64,000 bases of DNA from Pannonibacter indicus. GTDB lineage: Bacteria; Pseudomonadota; Alphaproteobacteria; Rhizobiales; Stappiaceae. Position 1 is the stretch's first letter. Each line of letters starts with the position of its first letter. The notes beneath the pieces are model-generated. The model was not told where the DNA came from and did not search any database. It saw nothing but the letters and a program-made list of their open reading frames with translations. The DNA is taken from positions 152,091 to 216,090 of the forward strand of contig NZ_LIPT01000005.1 of the NCBI RefSeq assembly GCF_001418225.1, written 5' to 3'. The translations under genes were made by a program, and so were the position numbers. Below, in pieces: positions 9,441 to 19,820 of this stretch.

Positions 9441-10391
9441 ATGACCGGCTTCCTGCTGCGCCGGTTCGTGAGCCTGTGCCTGACGCTGCTGGCGGCGGCG
9501 CTGGCGGTGTTCCTGATCCTGGAAGTCATCCCCGGCGACCCGGCCCAGCTGATGCTTGGCGTGGAGGCGCGGCCCGACACGCTGGAGGCGCTGCGCAACC
9601 AGATGGGGCTCGGCCGCCCGGCGGCGGAACGGTTTCTGCTCTGGATTGCAGGCCTTCTGCAAGGGGATCTGGGCGTCAGCTACACCTACTCGGTGCCCGT
9701 GCGCGATCTGGTGGCCGCGCGGCTGCCCGTCACCTTGCCGCTGGCCCTCATCGCGCTGCTGCTGACCATCGTGATTGCCATCCCCGCCGGGGTGTTGGCG
9801 GCGAGCCGCAGGGGCCGGGCGGCAGACACTGGCATCATGGCGCTGACGCAGGTGGGCGTGGCGGTGCCGAATTTCTGGTTCGCCATGCTGATGGTCTATG
9901 TCTTTGCCGTCAGCCTGCGGCTGCTGCCCTCCGGCGGTTTTCCGGGCTGGGACAAGGGCATCGGCGCTGCGCTGGCCGCGCTGATCATGCCGGCTGTGGC
10001 GCTCGCCCTGCCGCAGGCAGCCATCCTTGCCCGCATCATGCGCTCGGCGCTGGTCGATACGCTGCATGAGGACTACATCCGCACCGCCCGTGCCAAGGGG
10101 CTGACGGAACGTGCGGCGCTGTGGGGCCATGCGCTGCGCAATGCGATGATCCCCGTCCTGACGATCCTTGGCCTGCAACTGTCGTTTCTGGTGACGGGCA
10201 CGATCATCATCGAAAACGTCTTCTATCTGCCGGGGCTCGGGCGGCTGATCTTCCAGGCCATCACCCAGCGCGATCTGATCGTCGTCAAAAGCGTCGTGGT
10301 GCTGATGGTCGGCTTCGTCATCTTCGTGACCTTCCTCGTGGATGCAGCCTATGCGCTGGCGGATCCGCGGCTGCGGCGGAGGGCGGCGTGA
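9441..10391 (+). CDS. Peptide-type ABC transporter permease, DppB-like (system 1)
   Basis: About 316 residues with six predicted membrane segments and the BPD-transport EAA-type loop (LVDTLHEDYIRTARAKGLTERAALWGHALRNAM), followed by the DppB/OppB C-terminal pattern ENVFYLPGLGRLIFQAITQRD. It forms half of the membrane channel with the next gene. The start at 9441 (MTGFLLRRF) begins directly with the first membrane helix, as is usual; ten codons upstream stay open without clear translation signals. Its stop overlaps the GTG start of the second permease. Confidence 0.88.
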   Translation: MTGFLLRRFVSLCLTLLAAALAVFLILEVIPGDPAQLMLGVEARPDTLEALRNQMGLGRPAAERFLLWIAGLLQGDLGVSYTYSVPVRDLVAARLPVTLPLALIALLLTIVIAIPAGVLAASRRGRAADTGIMALTQVGVAVPNFWFAMLMVYVFAVSLRLLPSGGFPGWDKGIGAALAALIMPAVALALPQAAILARIMRSALVDTLHEDYIRTARAKGLTERAALWGHALRNAMIPVLTILGLQLSFLVTGTIIIENVFYLPGLGRLIFQAITQRDLIVVKSVVVLMVGFVIFVTFLVDAAYALADPRLRRRAA

Positions 10392-11206
10392 GCAGACGGC
10401 ATTTTTCCTTCGCACTTGGCTTTGCGCTGACGCTGCTGTTCCTCGGCGCGGCCCTGCTGTCATTGGTGTGGACGCCGCATGACATTGCCACCTTCAAGGT
10501 ATCCGCCAAGCTGCAGGGCCCCAGCCTTACCTATTGGCTGGGAACTGACCACTATGGCAGGGATGTGCTCTCCATGCTCATGGTGGGCGCACGCACCTCG
10601 ATTGCCGTGGCGCTGGTGGCGGTGGGCATCGGCATGGCGACCGGCATTCCGCTGGGGCTGTGGGCCGCGAACCGGCGGGGGCTGATGGACGAAGCAATCA
10701 TGCGCTTCAACGATCTGGTGTTCGCGTTCCCCGCCTTGCTGTCCGCCGTACTGATCACGGCGCTGGCCGGTCCCGGCGCCTTCAATGCGGTTCTTGCCAT
10801 CGGCCTGTTCAACATCCCCGTCTTTGCCCGCGTGGCACGCGGCGCGGCGCTGGCCCTCTCCTCGCGCGAATATCTGATGGCGGCGCGGGTGGCGGGAAAG
10901 GGCGAGGTGCGGGTGACGGTGGAACATGTGCTGCCGAACATCGCCAACCTGCTGATCGTGCAGGCGACCATCCAGTTCTCGCTCGGCATCCTTGCCGAAG
11001 CCTCGCTCTCCTACATCGGCCTCGGCGCCCAGCCGCCGCTGACGAGCTGGGGGCGGATGCTGAACGAGGCGCAGACGATGATGGCCTTTGCGCCGCAACT
11101 GGCGCTTTACCCCGGCCTTGCCATCGTGCTGACGGTGATGGGGCTCAACCTGCTGGGGGATGGCCTGCGCGACCTGACCGACCCGAAACTGCGGGGGCGC
11201 CCATGA
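10388..11206 (+). CDS. Peptide-type ABC transporter permease, DppC-like (system 1)
   Basis: 272 residues. One N-terminal membrane helix, the DppC motif YWLGTDHYGRDVLSMLM (about residues 48-64), then a five-helix permease core with the EAA loop (SSREYLMAARVAGKGEVRVTVEHVLPN) and the late LTSWGRML segment. The start is GTG within a GTGA overlap with the preceding permease stop, so translation is coupled. Its stop overlaps the ATG of the ATPase gene in ATGA. Pairs with the DppB-like gene. Confidence 0.88.
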   Translation: MSRRHFSFALGFALTLLFLGAALLSLVWTPHDIATFKVSAKLQGPSLTYWLGTDHYGRDVLSMLMVGARTSIAVALVAVGIGMATGIPLGLWAANRRGLMDEAIMRFNDLVFAFPALLSAVLITALAGPGAFNAVLAIGLFNIPVFARVARGAALALSSREYLMAARVAGKGEVRVTVEHVLPNIANLLIVQATIQFSLGILAEASLSYIGLGAQPPLTSWGRMLNEAQTMMAFAPQLALYPGLAIVLTVMGLNLLGDGLRDLTDPKLRGRP

Positions 11207-12876
11207 GCGCGCCGCTGCTGACCATCAACAACCTGTCGCTGGACATCGGTTCCCGGCAGATCATCCGCGATCTCAGCCTCGAAATCCATGCGGGCGAAGT
11301 GCTGGGGCTGGTGGGGGAAAGCGGATCGGGCAAGTCGCTGACGGCGCTCTCGATTCTGCGCCTGCTGCCGCACCGGGCAAGGCTCTCCGGCTCCATCCGG
11401 CTGGATGGAGATGAACTGACGGCCAAGAGCGAAGCCGCCATGTGCGCCTTGCGCGGCAATCTCGTCTCCATGGTGTTTCAGGAGCCGATGACGGCACTGA
11501 ACCCGGTGAAGACCATCGGTGCGCAGGTGGCGGAGAGTCTTACCGTGCATGGCAAGGCGAGCCGCGCGGAGGCAGCGCGGGAAGCCTCCCTGCTGCTGGA
11601 CCGGGTGGGCCTCACGCGCGCCCGCGTCTCGCCGGACCGGTTTCCGCATGAACTGTCAGGCGGGCAGCGCCAGCGCGTGGTCATCGCCATGGCCATTGCC
11701 TGCCGCCCGAAGCTGCTGATTGCCGATGAGCCGACAACGGCCCTCGATGTAACCGTTCAGGCGCAGATCCTCGATCTGCTGAAGGAGATCGTCGGCCGCG
11801 AGAAGATCGCGCTGCTGCTGATCAGCCATGACCTGGCCGCGGTGGCCGACATGGCCGCCCGTATCGCCATCATGAAGGACGGGGAACTGGTGGAAGAAGG
11901 CCCCACCCGCCAGCTGTTGCGCGGTTTCAATGCCCCCTACTCCCGCCGCCTGCTGGCGGCCTCCAGCCATATGCCGAAGCGCATTGCGGCCAGCCCGGCT
12001 GCCGCCGGCCGCAAGCAGACAGCGGCCACGCCGCTCTTGAAGGTGGACCGGCTGACGGTTGATTATCCCGTCCCCGGCGCAGGATTTCTCTCCCGCCTGA
12101 CCGGACGCGGAGGACGGCTCAGGGCGGTCGATGGTGTCAGCCTGGAAGTTGCGGAAGGGGAAAGCGTCGGGCTGGTGGGCGAATCCGGCTGCGGCAAGTC
12201 CACATTGGCGCGGACCATTCTCGGCCTGCAGAAACCGTCCGGCGGCACGATCCTGATTGACGGCGAGGCGCCGCACGAGGTGCGCGGTGAGGCCATGCGG
12301 GCGCTGCGGCGCAAGGTGCAGGTGGTGTTTCAGGACCCCTACGGCAGCTTCGATCCTCGCCAGACGATGGAACAGGCGATTGCCGAGCCGCTGCATCTTT
12401 ATCCGGAGCTGAAGCCCGCACAGAAGCGGCGGCGGGTGGCGGATGCGCTGGTGTCCGTTGGACTCACGCCCGAGGACGGGAAGAAATACCCGCATGAGTT
12501 TTCCGGCGGGCAGCGCCAGCGCATCGGCATCGCCCGGGCTCTGGTGACGGAGCCAAAGCTGATCATCGCAGATGAGCCCGTATCGGCGCTGGATGTGTCG
12601 ATACGGGCGCAGGTGCTCGATCTTTTTGCCAGCCTGCAGGACCGGCTGGGCCTGAGTTATCTCTTCATCTCGCACGACCTGACGGTGGTGCGCGCAATCA
12701 CCGACCGGGTGGTGGTGATGAACGGGGGGGTAGCTGTCGAGGAAGGGAAGACCGCAGCCGTGCTGACCGAGCCATCCCATCCCTATACGAAACTGCTGGT
12801 GGCTTCCGCCCCGGATCTCGACGCCGTCCTGCGGCGTCGGGAGGCGGAAGAATCCGGGCTCAGCGCACCGGCTTGA
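11203..12876 (+). CDS. Peptide-type ABC transporter, double ATPase (DppD-DppF fusion, system 1)
   Basis: 557 residues holding two full ABC domains in one chain, in place of separate DppD and DppF proteins. Domain 1 has Walker A GESGSGKS (39-46), signature LSGGQRQRV and Walker B LLIADEP; domain 2 has [19 protein letters not shown] and LIIADEP. Both carry the oligopeptide-type C-terminal extension. It drives uptake by the three upstream genes. The start overlaps the permease stop. The last 17 bases overlap, antisense, the end of the methyltransferase gene on the other strand. Confidence 0.9.
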   Translation: MSAPLLTINNLSLDIGSRQIIRDLSLEIHAGEVLGLVGESGSGKSLTALSILRLLPHRARLSGSIRLDGDELTAKSEAAMCALRGNLVSMVFQEPMTALNPVKTIGAQVAESLTVHGKASRAEAAREASLLLDRVGLTRARVSPDRFPHELSGGQRQRVVIAMAIACRPKLLIADEPTTALDVTVQAQILDLLKEIVGREKIALLLISHDLAAVADMAARIAIMKDGELVEEGPTRQLLRGFNAPYSRRLLAASSHMPKRIAASPAAAGRKQTAATPLLKVDRLTVDYPVPGAGFLSRLTGRGGRLRAVDGVSLEVAEGESVGLVGESGCGKSTLARTILGLQKPSGGTILIDGEAPHEVRGEAMRALRRKVQVVFQDPYGSFDPRQTMEQAIAEPLHLYPELKPAQKRRRVADALVSVGLTPEDGKKYPHEFSGGQRQRIGIARALVTEPKLIIADEPVSALDVSIRAQVLDLFASLQDRLGLSYLFISHDLTVVRAITDRVVVMNGGVAVEEGKTAAVLTEPSHPYTKLLVASAPDLDAVLRRREAEESGLSAPA

Positions 12877-13453
12877 TCAGGCGCAGACGCCAGGTGACGC
12901 CCTTCTTGTCCGAGACCAGCCGGTAGTCATCCAGCACCTGCCAGCGGCTGGCATCATCCGTCGCTTCCCAGAGGCGGGCGATGAGCTTGTTCGCACCGGA
13001 CTCGGGCCGCTTCGGGGAATACATCGACAGGGCAATCACCCCGTCCTCCGCCAGGAAGGGCACGTAGCGGGAAACGACGGCTGCCGGATCATCGGCGAAA
13101 TGCAGCACCTCGTTGAAGACAACGGCGCTGTAGTGTTCGCCCTCGCCCGGTGTGAAGCTGTGCATGTCGGCCGCCTGCAGCGAGGCGATGGACGGGTCCA
13201 CATTGGCGATTTCCAGCGCACGCGGGGCCAGATCCACGCCGGTGTAGTGCTTGAGCCCGAGCGGAGCGAGGCGCTCATAGAGAAGGCCTTCGCCGCAACC
13301 GATATCCAGCACCCGGTCAAAGGCCTTGTTCAGCAGCAGCCACATGCCGATGATGCCGTAGCGCCCGCTTTCTGGAAGATCACGCAGGAAGGCCCAGCGG
13401 CCGGCCTCGTATTCCTCGTCCCAGCCTTCGGCGGTGGTGGCATTCTTCGACAT
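12860..13453 (-). CDS. Class I SAM-dependent methyltransferase (NodS-like small type)
   Basis: 197 residues. The SAM-binding motif I is VLDIGCGEG at residues 48-56, followed by an acidic post-I residue (GVDLAPRA) and motif VVFNEVLHFADDP. This length and pattern fit small cytosolic methyltransferases acting on small molecules; the substrate is unknown. The ATG at 13453 has AGGAG seven bases in front. Same direction as importer system 2 and 90 bases beyond its last gene, so it may be the last member of that operon. Its 3' end overlaps the end of the system 1 ATPase on the other strand. Confidence 0.75.
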   Translation of the reverse strand: MSKNATTAEGWDEEYEAGRWAFLRDLPESGRYGIIGMWLLLNKAFDRVLDIGCGEGLLYERLAPLGLKHYTGVDLAPRALEIANVDPSIASLQAADMHSFTPGEGEHYSAVVFNEVLHFADDPAAVVSRYVPFLAEDGVIALSMYSPKRPESGANKLIARLWEATDDASRWQVLDDYRLVSDKKGVTWRLRLIKPVR

Positions 13454-13543
13454 GTCAAAACTCCTGTGCCAGGGCGCCGGCATGCAGGTGCATCACGCCC
13501 TGTATTCTCCTGAAGCGCCGGAAGCGCTCATTCTCGCATGGCT

Positions 13544-14707
13544 TCACTTATAGGGGTCGGCGGCGTCGCGCAAACCATCTCCCAGGAAATTGAACGCGAG
13601 GACGACAATGATGATCGGGATGATCGGCGCCATCAGCCAGGGATAGACCGTCACCACCGAGATGTTCTGCGCCTCGTTGAGCAGCACGCCCCAGGAGACG
13701 GCCGGGCGGCGCAGGCCCAGATTGAGGAAGGATAGCGCCGTTTCCCCCAGGATCATGCCCGGAATGGACAGGGTTGCCGAGGCGATGATGTGGCTGGTGA
13801 AGCCCGGCAGCAGATGCTTGCGGATGACGCGGGACGGCTTTGCCCCCATCAACAAGGCCGCCTGTGCATATTCCTCCTCGCGCAGGGACAGGAGCTTGGA
13901 GCGCACCGCACGGGCAAGGCCCGGCCAGTCGAGCAGGCCCAGAATGATGGTGATGCCGAAATAGATCCAGACCGGGTTCCACGTCACCGGCAGGGCAGCG
14001 GAGAGCGCCATCCACAGCGGAAGTTCCGGCAGGGAGCGCATGATCTCGATGAGGCGCTGGATGGCGCTGTCGATGAGCCCGCCGAAATAGCCGGCCATGC
14101 CGCCGAAGAAGAGCCCGAGCACTATAGAGATGGCAACGCCGGCGAGGCCAACCGTCAGCGACAGCCTTGCGCCATAGACGAGACCGGAGAACTGGTCGCG
14201 GCCGAGGCGGTCGGTTCCCAGAAGATAGAAAGTTCCATCAGTGGGGGCACAGACCAGACGGAAGCTGGCGTCGAACAGCCCCCAGAACTCATAGGTGCTG
14301 CCACGGCAGAAGAAGCGCAGATGTTTCGGTGTGCTGCGGTCCTCCGTATAGACCCAGCGCAGGTTCTCCATGTCGACCTCGGCCTTCAGGTCATAGACGA
14401 AGGGCGTGGTCAGGCTGCCCTCATGGAAGAAACGCACGATCTGCGGCGGCGCATAGAGATGCTGGGAATCTCGCTCCGACGGCTTGTAGGGAGCAATCAC
14501 CTCGGCGAAGGGCACGCAGAGATAGAACAGCAGCAAAATGACGCCGGACCACAGGGCGAGTTTGCGGCGGCGGAACTTCCACCACATGATCTGCCACTGG
14601 GAGGCCTGGAAATAGCGTTCCTGCTCCGGCGTCAGGGCCTTGGTTTCGCGCGGATTGAAGGGCGCATCGTCAACGAAATGCCCCTCGTCACGATCGGTTG
14701 CACTCAT
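13544..14707 (-). CDS. Peptide-type ABC transporter permease, YejE/OppC-like (system 2)
   Basis: 387 residues, longer than typical DppC because of a large periplasmic insert (about residues 75-165) after the first helix, as in YejE and related permeases. The motif LGTDRLGRDQFSGLVYGAR (about 170-190) and the EAA loop (LREEEYAQAALLMGAKPSRVIRKHLLP) are clear. The start is in an ATGA overlap with the upstream permease. It ends the importer part of the operon; the small methyltransferase follows. Confidence 0.88.
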   Translation of the reverse strand: MSATDRDEGHFVDDAPFNPRETKALTPEQERYFQASQWQIMWWKFRRRKLALWSGVILLLFYLCVPFAEVIAPYKPSERDSQHLYAPPQIVRFFHEGSLTTPFVYDLKAEVDMENLRWVYTEDRSTPKHLRFFCRGSTYEFWGLFDASFRLVCAPTDGTFYLLGTDRLGRDQFSGLVYGARLSLTVGLAGVAISIVLGLFFGGMAGYFGGLIDSAIQRLIEIMRSLPELPLWMALSAALPVTWNPVWIYFGITIILGLLDWPGLARAVRSKLLSLREEEYAQAALLMGAKPSRVIRKHLLPGFTSHIIASATLSIPGMILGETALSFLNLGLRRPAVSWGVLLNEAQNISVVTVYPWLMAPIIPIIIVVLAFNFLGDGLRDAADPYK

Positions 14708-15729
14708 GCCCCGGCCCTCCCGCCCAGACGGATGCGCGGATCAAGAACCGCCAGAAGAAGATCGGACACCAGCATGCCCAGCAGGGTCAGCATGGCAACG
14801 AAGAGCAGGATGAAGCCGGCCAGGAACTGGTCCTGCGACTGCAGCGCCGACAGAAGCACCGGCCCGACGGTGGGCAGATTGAGCACCACAGAGACGATGA
14901 CCGAGCCGGAGACGAGCGAGGGAATCAGGTTGCCGATGTCGGAGATGAAGGGGTTGAGCGCCATGCGCAGCGGATATTTCACCAGTGCCTTGCCCTCGCT
15001 GAGGCCCTTGGCACGGGCTGTAGTGACATATTGCTTGTGCAGTTCGTCCAGCAGGTTGGCCCTGAGGCGGCGGATCATCGCGGCCGTGCCGGAGGTGCCG
15101 ATGACGATGGTCGGCACGATCAGATGCGCCATGACGGACATGGCCTTGTCCATGCTCCACGGCTGGCCGATGTACTGCGGGTCCATCAGGCCGCCGATCG
15201 ACAGGCCGAACCATTGATTGAAGAAATAGAGCAGGATCAGGCCCAGCAGGAAATTCGGGGTCGCAAGGCCAAGATAACCCAGCAGGGTGAAGCCGTAATC
15301 CCCCCAGGAATATTGCCGTGTTGCCGAGTAGATGCCGATGGGGAAGGAAACGACATAGACGAAGAGGATGGTGGCGGCATTCAGGATCAGGGTCAGCGGC
15401 AGGGCCGGCCCCACCACTTCGGACACCGGCTTTTCAAACTCGAAGGACCAGCCCCAGTTGCCCTGGAGCAAGCCGTCAAAGCCGTGGGGACCGGACCAGG
15501 CACCGATCCAGATGAGATAGCGCTCGAAGAATGGCCGGTCCATGGCAAATTCGGCGCGCAGGAATTCCAGCTTTGCAATGGAGGACGCCTCGCCGGTGGA
15601 GCGCAGCATGGCGATCTGGTTGGAGATGTAATCCCCCGCCGGCAGCTCGATGATGAAGAAGATCAGCAGGCTGATGACAAAGAGCGTCGGGATCATCGTC
15701 AGGATCCGGCGCAGGATATAGACAAACAT
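14704..15729 (-). CDS. Peptide-type ABC transporter permease, YejB/OppB-like (system 2)
   Basis: About 341 residues. It starts MFVYILRRILTMIPTLFVIS, a typical OppB/YejB first helix, and has the EAA loop DELHKQYVTTARAKGLSEGKALVKYPLRMALNP. The start at 15729 has GAGAGGGG nine bases upstream; a 12-codon upstream extension is not family-like. It is separated by 78 bases from the binding-protein gene before it and overlaps the next permease by four bases. Confidence 0.88.
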   Translation of the reverse strand: MFVYILRRILTMIPTLFVISLLIFFIIELPAGDYISNQIAMLRSTGEASSIAKLEFLRAEFAMDRPFFERYLIWIGAWSGPHGFDGLLQGNWGWSFEFEKPVSEVVGPALPLTLILNAATILFVYVVSFPIGIYSATRQYSWGDYGFTLLGYLGLATPNFLLGLILLYFFNQWFGLSIGGLMDPQYIGQPWSMDKAMSVMAHLIVPTIVIGTSGTAAMIRRLRANLLDELHKQYVTTARAKGLSEGKALVKYPLRMALNPFISDIGNLIPSLVSGSVIVSVVLNLPTVGPVLLSALQSQDQFLAGFILLFVAMLTLLGMLVSDLLLAVLDPRIRLGGRAGA

Positions 15730-15807
15730 CAGAGCCCCTCTCTCTGCCCGGCGCGGATGGCGCACACCTGCTCAAACAACAGGACAGTCATTCTCTCTCA
15801 CGCCCCC

Positions 15808-17724
15808 TCAACGCTGACCGGACAGCCAGAATTCGTCCATGCGGTGAAGCCCGAACTGGGAACCGGGGTCCCAGCCGTAGATGGCTTCCTCCGGCACGTT
15901 TTCGACACCCTTCACCACCACCGGCTGGCGCACCTGCGAGACGAGGCCGATGCGGATGGTCTCGTCTGCGTGGATCTGGAGAATCTGGTGCCAGATCTGT
16001 TCGCGCTGTTCCGGCGAGATGGAGGTGAGCCAGGCGTCGTAAAGCTGCATCAGCTTGACGGCAGGCTCCCAGTCAGGCTTTTCACCGCTCTTGCCGCCGG
16101 TTTCGTAGAAATCCCCCCAGGACGGCCAGGACAGCCAGTCGACACGGGAGGGCACAAGCTCGGTGGGCGGCATTTCCGATGTCGGGATGCCATTGTCGAG
16201 GCCGGACCAGACCGCCATGACGAGATCGCCGGAAATGGCCCTGTCGCGCATCGTGTCGCGCTGACTTGGCTTGACGAACAGCTTCACGCCGATATCGCGC
16301 CAGGTTTCGCCCACCAGCTCCAGCGCATCGGATTCAGTCTGACTCTCGCCGGAGGTCTCCACGATGATTTCCAGCGGGCGGCCATCGGGCAGCAGGCGGA
16401 TGCCATCGCCGCGCCGCTTGGTCAGGCCCATCTCGTCCAGCAGGGCATTGGCCTTGTCCGGATCAAAGTCCGACCAGCGGGTGCGGTATTCGTCCCTGTA
16501 GAGCGGGCTGATGTCGATGACCGTGTCATTGCCCGGCACGGCAAGGCCGAAATAGAGCACCCGGTTGATCATTTCCCGGTCGATGCCCAGAGACAGGGCA
16601 TGGCGGAAGCGGGTGTCGCGAAGAAGCGTGCGCCACACCGGGTCTTTCACCGTCAGGTTCGGCAGAATGGCAATCTCCGCACCCTTGGAAATCGGCCAGA
16701 GAAGCGTCTTGTAGCCTTGGTTTTTTTCGCCCTTCTTCAGTACGGTGATATCGGCAAAGGAGAGATTACGGGCCTGAAGATTGACTTCACCAGCCTGGGT
16801 CTTGGCCGGGATCAGCTTGCCGTCGGCCACTGTCATGATCACCCGGTCCACATAGGGCAGTTGCTGGCCGGTGCTGTCCACCCGGTGGTAATAGGGATTG
16901 CGCACCAGAACGAACCGCTGGTCGCTCTCTGCCGTGATCCGGACCCAGGGCTGCAGCGTGGGCAGATCCGGATTGCCGGCATTGTACATGTCATCCAGCT
17001 TGTTATGCAGCGCCCCCCAGGAGCGTACTTTCTGGGCCTGCGCCGCCCGTTCGATGATGGCCGGATCGCCATAGCGGGCATGATACTGCTTCAGGTAATG
17101 GGCCGGGCGGTAGATGAACGGCGGGCGGGACAGTGCCAATTCCGGCAGGAACAGCGGATTGGGGCTGTCCCAGCTGTAACGGACGGTTGTCTCGTCCAGA
17201 ACCTCGAACACTGGCCCCTTGCCGCCCGCCAGCAGGAAGGGCGGCAGGCCTGCCGGCGTCAGCTCCGGATTGGTGATCACATCCTCGAAGAAGTAGCGGA
17301 AATCCTCGGAGGTGAAGGGCTGGCCGTTGGACCACTTGTGCCCCTTGCGCAGATGCAGCGTGAAGATGCGCCCGTCCACCACCTCGACATCCTTGAGAAT
17401 ATCGGGAACAAGCTCCAGATCCGCATTGTAGCCGACAAGCCGTGCATAGCCCCAGACATTGATCAGGCGCACATCACGGGCCCGGCCGATGAGAGTGTTG
17501 ATATCGCCGCCCGGCACGCCGGTCTTGCGGCCCTTGGCCTCCAGATCCACGATCAGCGGCTCTTGCGGCACGCGCTCGCTGACCGGCGGCGGATTGATGA
17601 AGCCGAGCTTTTCAAGGCCTTCCGTTTCCTTCAGCACCAGCGCGGATGCCGGAGACAGAAGCGCGGCGGCGACAAGGCAGGCCGTGGCAAACAGCCTGCC
17701 TGCGGCAAGAAAATGCCCTTTCAT
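15808..17724 (-). CDS. ABC transporter substrate-binding protein, family 5, large YejA-like type (system 2)
   Basis: 638 residues with a signal peptide (about 1-28, ending SPASA). The length and the paired YejBE-like permeases put it with the larger family 5 binding proteins (YejA-like; these include importers of microcin C-type and other oligopeptides) rather than DppA. The motif LRKGHKWSNGQPFTSEDF is near residues 128-145. The ATG at 17724 overlaps the stop of the upstream ATPase gene. Ligand unknown. Confidence 0.85.
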   Translation of the reverse strand: MKGHFLAAGRLFATACLVAAALLSPASALVLKETEGLEKLGFINPPPVSERVPQEPLIVDLEAKGRKTGVPGGDINTLIGRARDVRLINVWGYARLVGYNADLELVPDILKDVEVVDGRIFTLHLRKGHKWSNGQPFTSEDFRYFFEDVITNPELTPAGLPPFLLAGGKGPVFEVLDETTVRYSWDSPNPLFLPELALSRPPFIYRPAHYLKQYHARYGDPAIIERAAQAQKVRSWGALHNKLDDMYNAGNPDLPTLQPWVRITAESDQRFVLVRNPYYHRVDSTGQQLPYVDRVIMTVADGKLIPAKTQAGEVNLQARNLSFADITVLKKGEKNQGYKTLLWPISKGAEIAILPNLTVKDPVWRTLLRDTRFRHALSLGIDREMINRVLYFGLAVPGNDTVIDISPLYRDEYRTRWSDFDPDKANALLDEMGLTKRRGDGIRLLPDGRPLEIIVETSGESQTESDALELVGETWRDIGVKLFVKPSQRDTMRDRAISGDLVMAVWSGLDNGIPTSEMPPTELVPSRVDWLSWPSWGDFYETGGKSGEKPDWEPAVKLMQLYDAWLTSISPEQREQIWHQILQIHADETIRIGLVSQVRQPVVVKGVENVPEEAIYGWDPGSQFGLHRMDEFWLSGQR

Positions 17725-19610
17725 GCTGCGGTCTCCTCCAGGGCGCCGCCAGCGGCAAGGCCCGGGGCGCAGACCAGATGTTCCGGCGCCACTTCCACCA
17801 GCGTGGGCGCCATGCCAGCGCCAAGCCGGTAGGGCTCCGGCCATTCCGAGGGATCGGATGCCCGCTGGGCACCGAGAGCGGCAAAATCCAGCGGACAATT
17901 CAGATCCGGCTCCGGCACGGCAGCCAGAAGGGCGCGCGTATAGGGATGCTGCGGATTGGATATGACGTCCCTCGTCCGGCCCAGCTCCACCAGCCGCCCG
18001 CGGCACATGACGGCGATGCGGTCGGCGATGTAGTCAACGACCGCGAGATTGTGGCTGACGAAGAGATAGGTGAGGCCGAGATCGGCCTTGAGATCCTGCA
18101 GCAGGTTCAGAACCTGCGCCTGCACGGACACATCAAGCGCAGAGGTTGGCTCGTCGCAGAGGATGAACTCCGGTCCGAGTGCCAGGGCGCGGGCGATGCC
18201 GATGCGCTGGCGCTGGCCACCGGAGAAGGAATGGGGATAGCGGCGCAGATGGCGCGGATCGAGGCCGATAAGCTGGATCAGCTCGCGCACCCGCTCGGCC
18301 TGTTCCTTCGGCGTGCCGATCTTGTGGATCTGCAGCGGCTCGCTGAGGATCTCGTTCACCGTCATGCGCGGGTTGAGCGAGGAGAACGGATCCTGGAAGA
18401 TGAACTGAGCCCGGCGGCGGTAGTCGAGCAGTTCGGCGCCGCAGAGTTCCGCCACATTGGCCGGTGTCTTGCCGCCGTGATAGATGATCGAGCCGCCGGA
18501 CACCGGAATGGCCCGCAGGATCGCCTTGGCGAGGGTGGTCTTGCCAGAGCCGGACTCGCCGACGATGCCCAGGCACTCGCCCTTGCGGACCGTCAGGTTG
18601 ATATCGTCGAGCGCCTTCACCGTGCGCGGCTTGCCCGAAAACAGGCTGCCCTTGCGGATGGTAAAATCCTTGGAAACACCCTTGATCTCGATCAGGGGCT
18701 TGCCGGCCGGCAGGTCAGAGGCCGCACATGCGGTTCTGCGGATACCGGATGTGTCCACCTTGATCGGGCGGATCGGCTCCAGCCGCTCGGCCTTGTCCAT
18801 ATGAAAGCGCGGTACGGCATGAAGCAGCGCCTTGAGATAGGGGTGGCCCGGCGCGGAAAACAGCTGGCTGGCCGTGCCCTTTTCCATGATGCGCCCATGA
18901 TAGATCACCACCACCTCGTCCGCCATGTTGGCGACGACGCCGAAGTCATGGGTGATCATCAGTACGGACATCTGCAGCTCGGACTGCACTTCCTTGATGA
19001 GCTTGAGGATTTCGGCCTGGATCGTCACATCGAGGGCCGTCGTCGGCTCATCGGCGATCAGCAGCGCCGGGCGGCAGATCAGGGCCATGGCAATCATGGC
19101 GCGCTGGCGCAGGCCGCCGGACAGCTCGAAGGGGTAGTTGTCGAGCGCGCGGGCGGGGTCCGGGAAATACACGAGACGCAGCATCTCGCGCGTCAGCTCC
19201 CGCGCCTCGCCCGCCCCGCAATTTCGGTGCAGCCGTGCCGCCTCGCCGATCTGATCGCCGATGGTGTGCAGCGGCGAAAGCGAGGTCATCGGCTCCTGGA
19301 AGATGATGGCCACCCGGTTGCCGCGCAAGTGCCGCATCTGCGGGCCCTTGCGGTCGAGCGCTGCAATATTCACCGGCGGGGTCTTGCCGGTGGGATCGCT
19401 CAACACCACTTCACCGGACGAAACGTGGGCCGATGCGGGCAGCAGGCCCATGATCGTCTGGGATACGACAGTCTTGCCGGAACCGGACTCGCCCACCAGG
19501 GCAACTGTCTTGTTCTGGGGAATGGCGAAAGAAATTCCGTCGACGGCGCGCGAGACGCCTTCGTCCGTATGGAAATCAACGGTCAGGCCGTTGATCGAGA
19601 GTACATTCAC
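17721..19610 (-). CDS. Peptide-type ABC transporter, double ATPase (system 2)
   Basis: 629 residues with two ABC domains. Domain 1: GESGSGKT (40-47), signature [17 protein letters not shown]; domain 2: [25 protein letters not shown]. Here the ATPase is the first gene of the operon, followed by binding protein and two permeases, unlike system 1 where it is last. The start is GTG at 19610 after GGGAGGG; reading further upstream to 19697 gives no recognisable sequence. Same fused-ATPase design as system 1 but clearly divergent, so the two importers are not a recent duplication. Confidence 0.88.
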   Translation of the reverse strand: MNVLSINGLTVDFHTDEGVSRAVDGISFAIPQNKTVALVGESGSGKTVVSQTIMGLLPASAHVSSGEVVLSDPTGKTPPVNIAALDRKGPQMRHLRGNRVAIIFQEPMTSLSPLHTIGDQIGEAARLHRNCGAGEARELTREMLRLVYFPDPARALDNYPFELSGGLRQRAMIAMALICRPALLIADEPTTALDVTIQAEILKLIKEVQSELQMSVLMITHDFGVVANMADEVVVIYHGRIMEKGTASQLFSAPGHPYLKALLHAVPRFHMDKAERLEPIRPIKVDTSGIRRTACAASDLPAGKPLIEIKGVSKDFTIRKGSLFSGKPRTVKALDDINLTVRKGECLGIVGESGSGKTTLAKAILRAIPVSGGSIIYHGGKTPANVAELCGAELLDYRRRAQFIFQDPFSSLNPRMTVNEILSEPLQIHKIGTPKEQAERVRELIQLIGLDPRHLRRYPHSFSGGQRQRIGIARALALGPEFILCDEPTSALDVSVQAQVLNLLQDLKADLGLTYLFVSHNLAVVDYIADRIAVMCRGRLVELGRTRDVISNPQHPYTRALLAAVPEPDLNCPLDFAALGAQRASDPSEWPEPYRLGAGMAPTLVEVAPEHLVCAPGLAAGGALEETAA

Positions 19611-19820
19611 TCTGGTGTCCCTCCCCCAAGAGACAGTTGCTCCACACGAAGGCCGCCTGCCGCCTGGCATGCTCTCCCCCGTAATTCCTGTGGGCATAAC
19701 GGTATAGGGAAGTCATGCCGCTTCCGTGACAGCCATCACATGTTCAGCCTATCCGCACAGAATACCCGGCGGCAAGAGACAGGCGTTGATGATCCGGAGA
19801 AATGCAGTGCTGACGGGACC

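Noticed and set aside
14698..17832. Forward-strand open frame of about 1,044 codons across the system 2 permease and binding-protein genes
   Set aside because: Antisense shadow of recognisable genes; no ribosome-binding site or domain.
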